Shown in pieces: positions 4,980 through 12,700 of a stretch of 13,273 nt of DNA (position 1 is the first letter of the stretch; each line of letters starts with the position of its first letter). The notes beneath the pieces were generated by a model. That model worked only from the letters and a program-made list of their open reading frames with translations, had not been told where the DNA came from and did no database searches. The translations under genes were made by a program, and so were the position numbers. Origin of the DNA: an uncultured Bacilli bacterium (lineage in GTDB: Bacteria > Bacillota_I > Bacilli_A > RF39 > UBA660); contig CAKOKF010000026.1 in NCBI GenBank assembly GCA_934090775.1, positions 1 through 13,273 of the forward strand, in the 5' to 3' direction.

Positions 4980-6830
4980 ATGAATTTTAATTTAGATGAG
5001 GAAAAAATACTAAAAATATGTAGTATAATTTCTACAGCTGGTTTAACATTAGATGCTTATGCTTTACTTACAGCTTCTAATACTTTTGAAAACTATAAGG
5101 CAGGAATTGTTCATGAGAATGCTGCAAAAAACACTTATGGCTATGATGACTACAGTAGTTTAAAAGTTAAGCAAAATAACTTTATGATTTTAAATATCGG
5201 TGGCGATAATGATTTAGTAGAAATGGAAAAAGTTGCTGAGAAGTGTCAAGAAAAAGGTATCTCTTGTGCAGTTGTACTACATTCCAATGCTAACAATTTA
5301 GGTGAAATTTACAACGAAATTGATATGTTACAAGCTTTTTGTCAAAAATACACTATTGAATTACCGGTATATTTATCTATTGATGAAATTATGAATAACT
5401 ATAATTTAAATAATACGCAAAAAGCTGATTTAATTAATGCTTTTATAACTAAATGTAGTAATTCAAACATGTATGTAGGGCTTGCTGGCAATGATGCTAA
5501 TCTTTATAATTGTAATGAATTTGTAACAACTATAACTGATTATGATACTTATTTAACAATGGATCATGATTTTGATAAAGAGGAATATAACTATTTTTAT
5601 AAAGGTATCGCAACTATTAAAAAGGATCGCTCTGGTAACATTGAAGCATCATACAATTTAGCAAATGTTATAAATAATAAAGGTCTTAATAAAGAAGAAA
5701 ATCAAGTATTATCAGCTTATTATACTTTGCAACCTGGTGAAACTATCCAAGGTATCGCCCTAAAATATGGCTTAAGTGTTAATGATATCCTTAATTATAA
5801 TGATGCTAAACCATCACAAATATCAGAACTAAGTGTAATTAAAATACCTAACATGTATGCTACTGTAAATAAAAATACTAACACGAGAAATTATAGTTAT
5901 GCTGTTGCTAGAGGAATTGATGTCAGTGTTAACCAAGGAACAATGGATTGGCAACGAATTCAAGAAACATCTGACTTTATTATTATAAGGGCAACTTCTG
6001 CACGTAATAGTAAAAATGAATACGTTGGTGCTATGATAAGTCCTGATAAAAAATTAGAGGAAAATGTAATTAATGCTGTTCAAAATAATGTCCCTTTTGG
6101 CTTATATTTTGTAGTTGATAAAGAGATTGCTATTGATGATTTTAACTCTCGTTTTGAAGCACGTCTTCAAAATTGTGATGCTATATTTAGTAATAATTCA
6201 TTAAATGTTAATAAAAATAATGTGCCTATTTTTATCGATTTTGAACGTTATTGCGATACTAATGATTATTATCAAATTATTAATAGTGCCAAAGAACTTG
6301 CTAGTAGATATAATTATAAAATAGTTGGACTTTATGCCAATAAGAGTGTTACTAGCGATATTAATTCTAACATTAAAAGTAGTCACAATAGTGAAATAAG
6401 TCAGTTAAATACACCTTTATGGTTAGCAGGCGGCGGTCAATATTTAACAAGCGAACGCAATGTTGATGGCTTTACGCTTGATGAATTAGAGGAAGTAAAT
6501 AACGATGCATTTATAGGTGTCAGTCCAGCTATCAAACAAGTAACTAATGCATGCAAAGATACAGGCGCTAGCGATGGTAATGGCAATTGTGACGTAAACT
6601 ATCTCTACACTGATGAATTATTCCCAATTCAGGAAACAGAAAACCCTAGCTTGGATACTGTAACTCTTCAAATAGAAAAATATGAAGACTATGTTAAACA
6701 CATTGGTAATAAAATAACTTCTCCGTTAGCAGCTCCAATGGCCCTTGGAGTAGTCCTTGCTTTTATTAAACTTAAGGTAGAATATTTACGCTATCAAAAA
6801 GGATATACTAGAACAAGAAATAGAAAATAA
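4980..6830 (+). CDS. GH25 muramidase with LysM and a degenerate N-terminal GH25-like lobe
   Basis: A 616-aa cell-wall hydrolase. Residues 1-35 hold a hydrophobic stretch (SIISTAGLTLDAYALLTAS) without a basic n-region, so export is uncertain. Residues about 66-200 look like a diverged GH25-type barrel (FMILNIGG, GISCAVVLH, LPVYLSIDEI), in which the D-x-E pair is replaced by S-x-D, so this lobe is probably inactive. LysM spans 247-290 (YYTLQPGETIQGIALKYGLS, ending SVIKIP). A complete GH25 domain follows from about 309: GIDVS with D314, and FIDFE with D420 and E422, the expected catalytic residues, then WLAGGGQY and a DVNYLY ending. A hydrophobic segment at 583-597 and a basic tail (TRTRNRK) suggest a C-terminal membrane anchor. 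GH25 enzymes cleave the MurNAc-GlcNAc bond. It has its own promoter, leader and terminator, and faces the other GH25 gene tail to tail. Confidence 0.88.
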   Translation: MNFNLDEEKILKICSIISTAGLTLDAYALLTASNTFENYKAGIVHENAAKNTYGYDDYSSLKVKQNNFMILNIGGDNDLVEMEKVAEKCQEKGISCAVVLHSNANNLGEIYNEIDMLQAFCQKYTIELPVYLSIDEIMNNYNLNNTQKADLINAFITKCSNSNMYVGLAGNDANLYNCNEFVTTITDYDTYLTMDHDFDKEEYNYFYKGIATIKKDRSGNIEASYNLANVINNKGLNKEENQVLSAYYTLQPGETIQGIALKYGLSVNDILNYNDAKPSQISELSVIKIPNMYATVNKNTNTRNYSYAVARGIDVSVNQGTMDWQRIQETSDFIIIRATSARNSKNEYVGAMISPDKKLEENVINAVQNNVPFGLYFVVDKEIAIDDFNSRFEARLQNCDAIFSNNSLNVNKNNVPIFIDFERYCDTNDYYQIINSAKELASRYNYKIVGLYANKSVTSDINSNIKSSHNSEISQLNTPLWLAGGGQYLTSERNVDGFTLDELEEVNNDAFIGVSPAIKQVTNACKDTGASDGNGNCDVNYLYTDELFPIQETENPSLDTVTLQIEKYEDYVKHIGNKITSPLAAPMALGVVLAFIKLKVEYLRYQKGYTRTRNRK

Positions 6831-6840
6831 AAATATATTT

Positions 6841-6869
6841 AAGTAGAATCTCAACTTCTACTTTTTTTT
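6841..6869 (+). terminator. Rho-independent terminator
   Basis: AAGTAGAA (6841-6848) pairs with TTCTACTT (6856-6863) over a 7-nt loop, followed by a T run to 6869. It ends the GH25/LysM transcript and overlaps the stop codon region of the convergent lipoprotein gene. In the minus direction the T tract is interrupted, so termination there would be weaker. Confidence 0.85.
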
Positions 6870-8040
6870 ATTTATATAAAACATCTAAATCAACAAAGCC
6901 ATTAATACCGTCAACTATGCCTTTATCCGTAAATTGCCATAATTTATAATCTTTATCATAATTAGTTATATCAGTATAATGGGCAAGCCAAACATCTTTA
7001 TCATTTGTATTCCAAACATTATTTAAATAAAACTTACTACCATATAACATGGTATTATAGCCTTTATTTTTTAAAAAGCTATTAAAATTATTGTACATAT
7101 TATCTAAATCATAAAAACTTACCTGATAATCTTGAAAATTATTCCAATTCTCCCAGTCGAAAGTTACGCCTAAATCTAATGTTTCTCCATCTAAACTATC
7201 ACTAATAAATTTAGCCTGCTCTCTAATTTCTTCTAGTGAATTAGCATACGTGTAAAAATAAACCCCGACTTTTAATCCTTGTTCTTTGGCACTTTTTAAA
7301 TTTTCTTTAAAATATTTATCCAATACTAATTCCATATTAACCGTATAACCAAATCCTAATCTAATAATTGCAAATTCTACTCCGGAATTCTTTACTTTTT
7401 CCCAATCAATTTGACCTTGAAAACTTGAAACATCAATCCCAATCATTGTTTCATCATTTTTATATTTCTTTATTGCATCACCAATATTTAATCCGGTGGG
7501 TGTACTATTTTCTCCAGTATTATTTGTAAACTCTTTAATAATATGTAAGGTAAATTCTTTATTGGATTCATTACCACTCGCATCTCTAACAATCATATTA
7601 AGTTTATATGCTCCTACTGTATCTTTATCATAATCACCATTAATTAAACAAGCAACATTACGGTCATAGTTATCACCGTAAAAAGCACTGTCACATAAGT
7701 TAAAATCACTATTAACAATTTTATACACATTATTACTCATACTAAGAAATGGTGCTGTATCATCATACACATTAAATTCAACTTTTATATTGGCTTTATG
7801 CTTCTTATAATCTTGATAACTAATATTAGCACTATTATTACCTATATTATCTAATAAGATTTCTTTATCATCAACGATAAAACCATCATTAATTTCAATT
7901 AGGTCACTAAATTTAATCGTACTATAAACCTGAAAATTTAGATTTTCTTTAATACTAATTGTAGCTTGCATCTTACCACATCCACAAAGCATAAATATAA
8001 TTAAAATTATTAATAATAACATTCCATTTCTTCTTTGCAT
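6868..8040 (-). CDS. GH25 muramidase lipoprotein with an Ig-like domain
   Basis: A 390-aa surface lipoprotein. MQRRNG gives a basic n-region, residues 7-18 are hydrophobic, and the lipobox L18-C-G-C21 marks lipid attachment at C21. Residues about 25-90 are beta-rich and unassigned. Residues 90-167 look like a bacterial Ig/cadherin-like module of the DUF5011 type (DDTAPFLS, then VGAYKLNMIVRDASGNES). A short Asn/Thr linker leads to GH25 at about 198-390: GIDVSSFQGQIDW with D203, GVYFYTYA, and FDWE with D295 and E297 as the catalytic pair, closing with LWQF and VDLDVLYK. It should cleave peptidoglycan glycan strands from the outer face of the membrane. An AGAGGT ribosome binding site precedes ATG (8038-8040). 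It carries two YDKD-coding direct repeats 672 bp apart, which match the deletion seen in its relic at 4586-4818. Confidence 0.95.
   Translation of the reverse strand: MQRRNGMLLLIILIIFMLCGCGKMQATISIKENLNFQVYSTIKFSDLIEINDGFIVDDKEILLDNIGNNSANISYQDYKKHKANIKVEFNVYDDTAPFLSMSNNVYKIVNSDFNLCDSAFYGDNYDRNVACLINGDYDKDTVGAYKLNMIVRDASGNESNKEFTLHIIKEFTNNTGENSTPTGLNIGDAIKKYKNDETMIGIDVSSFQGQIDWEKVKNSGVEFAIIRLGFGYTVNMELVLDKYFKENLKSAKEQGLKVGVYFYTYANSLEEIREQAKFISDSLDGETLDLGVTFDWENWNNFQDYQVSFYDLDNMYNNFNSFLKNKGYNTMLYGSKFYLNNVWNTNDKDVWLAHYTDITNYDKDYKLWQFTDKGIVDGINGFVDLDVLYK
6949..7634. repeat. Pair of 14-bp direct repeats 672 bp apart within the GH25 lipoprotein gene
   Basis: ATCTTTATCATAAT occurs at 6949-6962 and again at 7621-7634. 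Both copies encode Y-D-K-D on the minus strand (residues 361-364 and 137-140). The interval is 672 bp, exactly 224 codons, so deletion between them is in-frame and would remove the whole GH25 catalytic core. The relic at 4586-4818 has this deletion. Confidence 0.95.
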
Positions 8041-8065
8041 AAGTACCTCTACTATTTCTATCTTA

Positions 8066-8094
8066 TTTATAGCATATTAATTATAAAATACAAA
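8066..8094 (-). promoter_or_regulatory. Probable promoter of the GH25 lipoprotein gene
   Basis: On the minus strand, TATAAA (8066-8071) is preceded by TGC (extended -10) and, 17 bp further upstream, by a poor -35 (TTTGTA, 8089-8094). An AGAGGT ribosome binding site lies shortly before the ATG. The -35 is weak, so the call rests on the -10 and position. It stands back to back with the promoter at 8165. Confidence 0.55.
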
Positions 8095-8164
8095 GTAAAT
8101 TTTATAAAATAGTAACTAAATGATTGTTTTTAAAGTTAGCTAAAACTAAACGTTAGAAAATATT

Positions 8165-8193
8165 TTGCATTATGAAAACCCTTGTGTTATTAT
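8165..8193 (+). promoter_or_regulatory. Sigma-A promoter with extended -10
   Basis: TTGCAT (8165-8170), a 17-bp spacer, and TATTAT (8188-8193) preceded by TGT. It reads into the two-TM coiled-coil gene. An in-frame ATG at 8172 lies inside this promoter and is therefore not the start. Confidence 0.8.
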
Positions 8194-8222
8194 ATAAGTA
8201 TAAGAATATAAAGAGGTTATAT

Positions 8223-8813
8223 ATGCAAAAAACTAATAATCTTTCCAACAAATCATTATTAATTACAGGTATACTTACGATTGTTTTAGGGCTATTTCTA
8301 GGTATTTTAACTATTTTGTTAAACTTGAATAAATATATTACAAATATTAATAATTATACTGAAGAAAATAAAATAACAATTGAAGCATCAATTAAAGAAA
8401 ATGAAGATGAATATAATAAATATGTGGAAGAAATAAAAGAATTAAATCAAAAAAAACAATTATATCAAAAAGAATTATCTGAACTTCCTAAAACTTCTAA
8501 TAATTCTTCCAAGTATTTAGAGTTAGAGAATAATATTTCTTCTATAAATACCAAGATTGAAGAATTAGAACAATTAAAATACTCTTCCTTAACTGAAAAA
8601 AATACTCTTCGAAATAAATATAATGAAATTGTAACTGCTTTAGAAGAAAAAGAAAGTCCCAAAAAACTAATAAAATGTTATTTAGTAGGATTTGCTATTA
8701 TCTTAGTAACTGTTAATGCTGGTGCTTACTTTATACATTTATCTTTTCAACCTGATTTAGATGACATAATCTTAAAAAATCAACAAAAGATTGATAAAGA
8801 AAGAGAATTATAA
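8223..8813 (+). CDS. Unrecognised two-TM protein with a central coiled coil
   Basis: A 196-aa protein from ATG 8223, which has an AAGAGG ribosome binding site and lies just downstream of the promoter. Residues 11-34 are a strong membrane segment (LLITGILTIVLGLFLGILT), about 48-144 form a long Lys/Glu/Asn coiled coil with few prolines, and 151-171 are a second membrane segment. A charged tail (QQKIDKEREL) ends at TAA 8811-8813. With two TMs the coiled coil should lie on one side of the membrane and both termini on the other. No catalytic motif is seen and I do not recognise the family. The frame after the stop still reads like coding sequence (next entry), so the present C-terminus may be a truncation. 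It lies convergent to the TetR gene, sharing its terminator. Confidence 0.8.
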   Translation: MQKTNNLSNKSLLITGILTIVLGLFLGILTILLNLNKYITNINNYTEENKITIEASIKENEDEYNKYVEEIKELNQKKQLYQKELSELPKTSNNSSKYLELENNISSINTKIEELEQLKYSSLTEKNTLRNKYNEIVTALEEKESPKKLIKCYLVGFAIILVTVNAGAYFIHLSFQPDLDDIILKNQQKIDKEREL

Positions 8814-8973
8814 TTATCAAATTTGGAAGAAAGTGTTATTAAAGACGTCTTAAATCAACCTAAAAATATTAAAAAAAGTCTCTAATGATAAGAAAAAAAA
8901 TTTTAGAAATCAAAATAAGTCTCAAAGTTTAAATAATAATGTCAAAAAAAATACTGCTAATAAAAATGTTTAG
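8814..8973 (+). other. Possible decayed C-terminal extension of the two-TM protein
   Basis: Directly after TAA 8811-8813 the same frame stays open, reading LSNLEESVIKDVLNQP and KNIKKSL to TAA at 8883. If one A is dropped from the seven-A run at 8871-8877, the frame instead continues KKVSNDKKKNFRNQNKSQ and a Lys/Asn-rich end, stopping at TAG 8971-8973 inside the terminator. One nonsense change and one homopolymer slip would therefore explain the loss of about 50 residues. A-rich sequence easily gives Lys/Asn frames by chance, so this is tentative. Confidence 0.4.
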
Positions 8974-8983
8974 CAGTATTTTT
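8947..8983. terminator. Strong bidirectional rho-independent terminator
   Basis: AAAAATACTGCTA (8947-8959) pairs perfectly with TAGCAGTATTTTT (8971-8983) across an 11-nt loop. The A run before it and T run after it make it functional for the two-TM gene on the plus strand and for the tetR-type gene on the minus strand, which converge here. Confidence 0.92.
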
Positions 8984-9004
8984 GATTATCTAATTACAAA
9001 AGTA

Positions 9005-9577
9005 TTATATTTTATAATTAATACTCTTATTGGTTAATAGCTCTTTAACCATTCCTTTTATGAACTCACCTATATCATCTAAAGAACATTTTAGATCTCC
9101 CATGAAATAACGAACAAATAAATTTACGCAACCATACGTAAAAAAAGTAACTATTAAGTCATTAAAATCGGTTTTAGAGAACATATTAAAATCCATTAAT
9201 CTTTTATTAATCATATTGCTTAATTTTTCAATAAATAATAATGGCTCTCTACTTCTTAAAAGGGTTCTATACATATCTTCATTATCTTTTAAATTCTTAA
9301 TAACACGATCAATATACTTATCTAAATCATTAATACTTCTAATATCTTTATCATAAATAGAGATAAGTTCTAATGTTTCATCTTGTAAGTCCTTGGCCAC
9401 ATCATAGATTGAATCATAGTGTGTATAAAAAGTTGATCTGGTAATATCGGCTAGTTTTACTAACTCTGTAACTGTCATATTAGACAACTCATTCTTCTCT
9501 TTTAAAAGCTCCGCAAACGCTTCTCTAATTTTTTGTCTTGTTTTTATTGAAGACCTATTTTTATTCTTGACTTTCAT
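9005..9577 (-). CDS. TetR/AcrR-family transcriptional regulator
   Basis: A 190-aa DNA-binding regulator. Residues 11-60 match the TetR N-terminal domain: a helix TRQKIREAFAELLKEK, then MTVTELVKLADITRSTFYTHY, the helix-turn-helix with the typical [S/G]TFY.H[FY] recognition helix, then a basic/acidic helix. The C-terminal two thirds are helical and variable, as expected for ligand binding and dimerisation. ATG is at 9575-9577, with an AAAGGTGG ribosome binding site. It is divergent from the MMPL transporter at 9744, and the 166-bp gap holds both promoters and inverted repeats. The usual arrangement is a repressor of the neighbouring efflux or lipid-export gene and of itself, relieved by a small ligand; the ligand is unknown. 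Confidence 0.95.
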   Translation of the reverse strand: MKVKNKNRSSIKTRQKIREAFAELLKEKNELSNMTVTELVKLADITRSTFYTHYDSIYDVAKDLQDETLELISIYDKDIRSINDLDKYIDRVIKNLKDNEDMYRTLLRSREPLLFIEKLSNMINKRLMDFNMFSKTDFNDLIVTFFTYGCVNLFVRYFMGDLKCSLDDIGEFIKGMVKELLTNKSINYKI

Positions 9578-9601
9578 TTAAACCACCTTTAAACTAGATA
9601 A

Positions 9602-9630
9602 ATTATATCAAAAAACAAAACATTTTGCAA
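9602..9630 (-). promoter_or_regulatory. Promoter of the TetR-family gene
   Basis: On the minus strand, TTGCAA (9625-9630) as -35, a 17-bp spacer and a perfect TATAAT (9602-9607) as -10. The -35 is part of the TGCAAACA inverted-repeat arm, so a bound repressor would block it. Confidence 0.85.
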
Positions 9631-9692
9631 ACACTTGTCAAAATTTAGACACTATCCATAAAAGTGTGCTTTATAAAATGCACCTGTTTGCA
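9626..9692. promoter_or_regulatory. Candidate operator region between tetR and MMPL genes
   Basis: TGCAAACA (9626-9633) and TGTTTGCA (9685-9692) form exact 8-bp inverted arms. One overlaps the tetR -35, the other abuts the MMPL -10. Between them GTGC-N10-GCAC (9666-9683) spans the MMPL -35 and is an 18-bp quasi-palindrome of the size TetR proteins usually bind. Which of these is the true operator cannot be decided from the sequence. Confidence 0.5.
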
Positions 9693-9698
9693 TATAAT
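9670..9698 (+). promoter_or_regulatory. Promoter of the MMPL transporter gene
   Basis: TTTATA (9670-9675) as a moderate -35, a 17-bp spacer and a perfect TATAAT (9693-9698). The 5' leader of about 40 nt contains a small CCC/GGG hairpin and ends in AAAGGGAGG (9728-9736), a strong ribosome binding site for ATG 9744. Confidence 0.8.
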
Positions 9699-9743
9699 TT
9701 GTTGTGCGTCCCAAAAAAATGGGGTTTAAAGGGAGGAAAAATT

Positions 9744-12700
9744 ATGCGAAAAGTTACTGATTTCATTATTGAAAAAAGAAATTATGTATTAGCTATTTTT
9801 ATAATTTTATCAGTAGTTTGCTTATATCTTTCAACTAAAGTAAATATCAATTATGATTTAACTGAGTATTTGCCAAGAACTTCAGAAACAAGAATTGGTA
9901 TGGACATTATGAATGAGGAGTTTCCTGAATTATCTACTAGTGCATTAAATGTCATGTTTAAAGACTTAAATAGTGAAGATAAAAACAAAATTAAAGAAGA
10001 ATTAGAAAATTTAGACGGTGTATCTTCTGTTTCTTATGATGATACTGATAAGTATAATAAGGATGAATATACACTTTACGAAATTACAGTCGATGGCACT
10101 GATGACTCAAAAAATGCTGCCAATGTTTACAATAGTGTAAAAGATAATTACAAAGACTATGAAGTTTATACTTCTGGGGCAGTTGCTACTCGTAATGCAC
10201 CTGTTCTTAATATTGCGGTAATTGCACTTGCTATTTTTTGTGCAATGATTATCTTAATCATTATGTGTGATAGTTATGTCGAACCATTCCTATTCTTATT
10301 TGTTATTGGTCTTGCTGTTTTCTTAAACAAAGGCACTAATATTATTTTTAGTAGTGTTTCTAATATTACTACATCTATTTGTGCCATCTTACAAATGGCT
10401 TTATCAATGGACTATTCTATTATGTTAATGAATAGATATACCCAAGAAAAAGAACACGAAAAAGATAAAGAAAAAGCTATGAAAAATGCTTTGTACCATT
10501 CATTTGGTTCTATTTCTAGTAGTTCTATAACCACCATCGTCGGTTTACTTGCTCTAGTATTTATGAGCTTTACTATTGGTCGTGATTTAGGAATTGTTCT
10601 TGCTAAAGGTGTAATCTTCAGCTTAGTAAGTATTTTTTTAGCCTTACCAGCTTTGATTTTGATGTTTGATGATTTAATCAAAAAAACACAAAAGAAGCAT
10701 TTCTCTATGAAATTAGACTGGCTAGGAAACTTCAGTTTTGGTATTCGTCATATTGCTATTTTCTTATTTATTGCTATCTTTGCTTTAAGTTATTTCTTAA
10801 AAGGCAACTTACAATATGAATTTACTTCTAACGAACAAGATGATATCGCACGAATTTTTAAAGAAAATAACCAAATAGCACTTATTTATCCAAGTAGTGA
10901 AGAAGACTTTGTTGGTGCTTACTGCCGTTCTTTAGAAGGAACTGAAAAAATCGACCAAATTTTATGTTATGGTAATACTATCAATGAACCATTAAAATAT
11001 GATGAACTAAAAGATAAATTTAGTGAATTAGGTCAAGATGTTGATATTGATGATTATGTTCTTAAATTAATTTATTTCAATTACTATAATAAACAAGATA
11101 CAACTATGACTTTTAACGATTTAGTTACTTTCATTGAAAATAAAGTATATCCAAATGCCGAACTTTCTAAAGAAATAACACCAGAGTTAAGAGAAAATAT
11201 TAATAAACTTAAAAACTTTACTAGTGTAAGTGCTTTAAATAAAAAGAGAACTGCTAGTGAAATTGCAAGTATCTTAGGAGTATCAAAAGATCAAGTTGAC
11301 CAATTATTTATTCTTTATAATGCCACTGACCCAAGCAGTAAAATTACTTTGCTAGAACTTGCTAATTTTATAAATAATTATGTCTTAAAAAATGATACTT
11401 ATAAAGCTTACATTTCAAATGACCAAAAAGCTTTATTAAATCAAGCTAAACCATTCTTAAGTAAAACTAATATTACCTCTAAGAAAAATTCTAGTGAAAT
11501 TGCTAATATGTTTGAACTATCTAAAGAAGATGTAGATAAGTTATTTATGTATTATGAATCATTACAACCTATAACTGAAAAATTAACTATCAATGAATTT
11601 GTTAATTTTACTTTAGATAAAGTTTATACTAATCCAAAATATAAAGGTTTATTTACTGATGATACAGTTGCTTCTTTAAAATTATTAAAAGTATTAAGTA
11701 ATAAAGAAATTATCAATACTAAAATGGATGCCGAAGGCTTAGCTAAGATTTTTGACTTATCTAAAGATGATATTGATTCCATTTTAGATTTAAAAAATGT
11801 TACTATTAACGGTTATACTCCTGCTCAAATTAAAGAAATAATTACTAAATATAAAGAAGCAATTGAAGAAAAAACGGGTATTGATGTTGATGAAATTTTA
11901 GCAAAATTAGAAGATTATATCCAAAATCATGAAATAACTGAGGAAGAAATAATGACTATTAAAGAAATTGCTACTGCCTTAGGAATTCCGGAAGAAAAAG
12001 TAGATGAAGTAATTGCCATCATCCAAAATAAAGAGATTTATGTAACTCCTTATGAATTTGTAAACTTAATTCTTGAAAATAAGGATAATGCTATTCTAAG
12101 TAAAATCTTAGATGAAAATACTATCCAAACTTTAACACTTGCTAAAAATATTATGGAATCTACTAATAATGATACTAAATTTAGTTATACTGAACTTTAT
12201 AGATTAATCGGTGTTGATGAGGCCATGGTTAAACAAATTTATACACTTTATCATGTTATGAACACTAATACTACAGTTACACCAATGGAATTTACTAAAT
12301 TCTTACTTGATCATCAAAATGATGAAATGTTACAAGGCTCCCTTGATAAAGACTCTCTAACTAAACTAAATCTTGTCAATACGGTAATGAATTCTATTTA
12401 TAATAATACTAAATATAACTATACTGATATGGCAAGCTTAACTGGTACTTCTAAAGATGATTTAAAACTATTATATTCATTATATGAAGTTCAAAATGGT
12501 AAAAATGTTTCTTTATCATTAGATACGTTTGTTAACTATTTATTAGATAATGTGGTAAATGATAGTAAATATGCTTCTATGTTTACTGATGATATGAAAA
12601 CACAACTAAATACTGTCCGTGCTATTATGGAATCAGTTAAGAAAAATACTAAATTTAATCTAACTGAAATGTTAGCGCTTATCGAACCTTTAGCTGATAA

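Noticed and set aside
4980..8040. Prophage lysis module
   Set aside because: Two GH25 genes are present but no holin, tail, capsid, integrase or attachment repeats. A lipobox and a C-terminal membrane anchor fit cellular surface enzymes better.
8172..8222. Upstream in-frame ATG start for the two-TM protein
   Set aside because: It lies inside the promoter spacer; ATG 8223 follows AAGAGG at the right distance.
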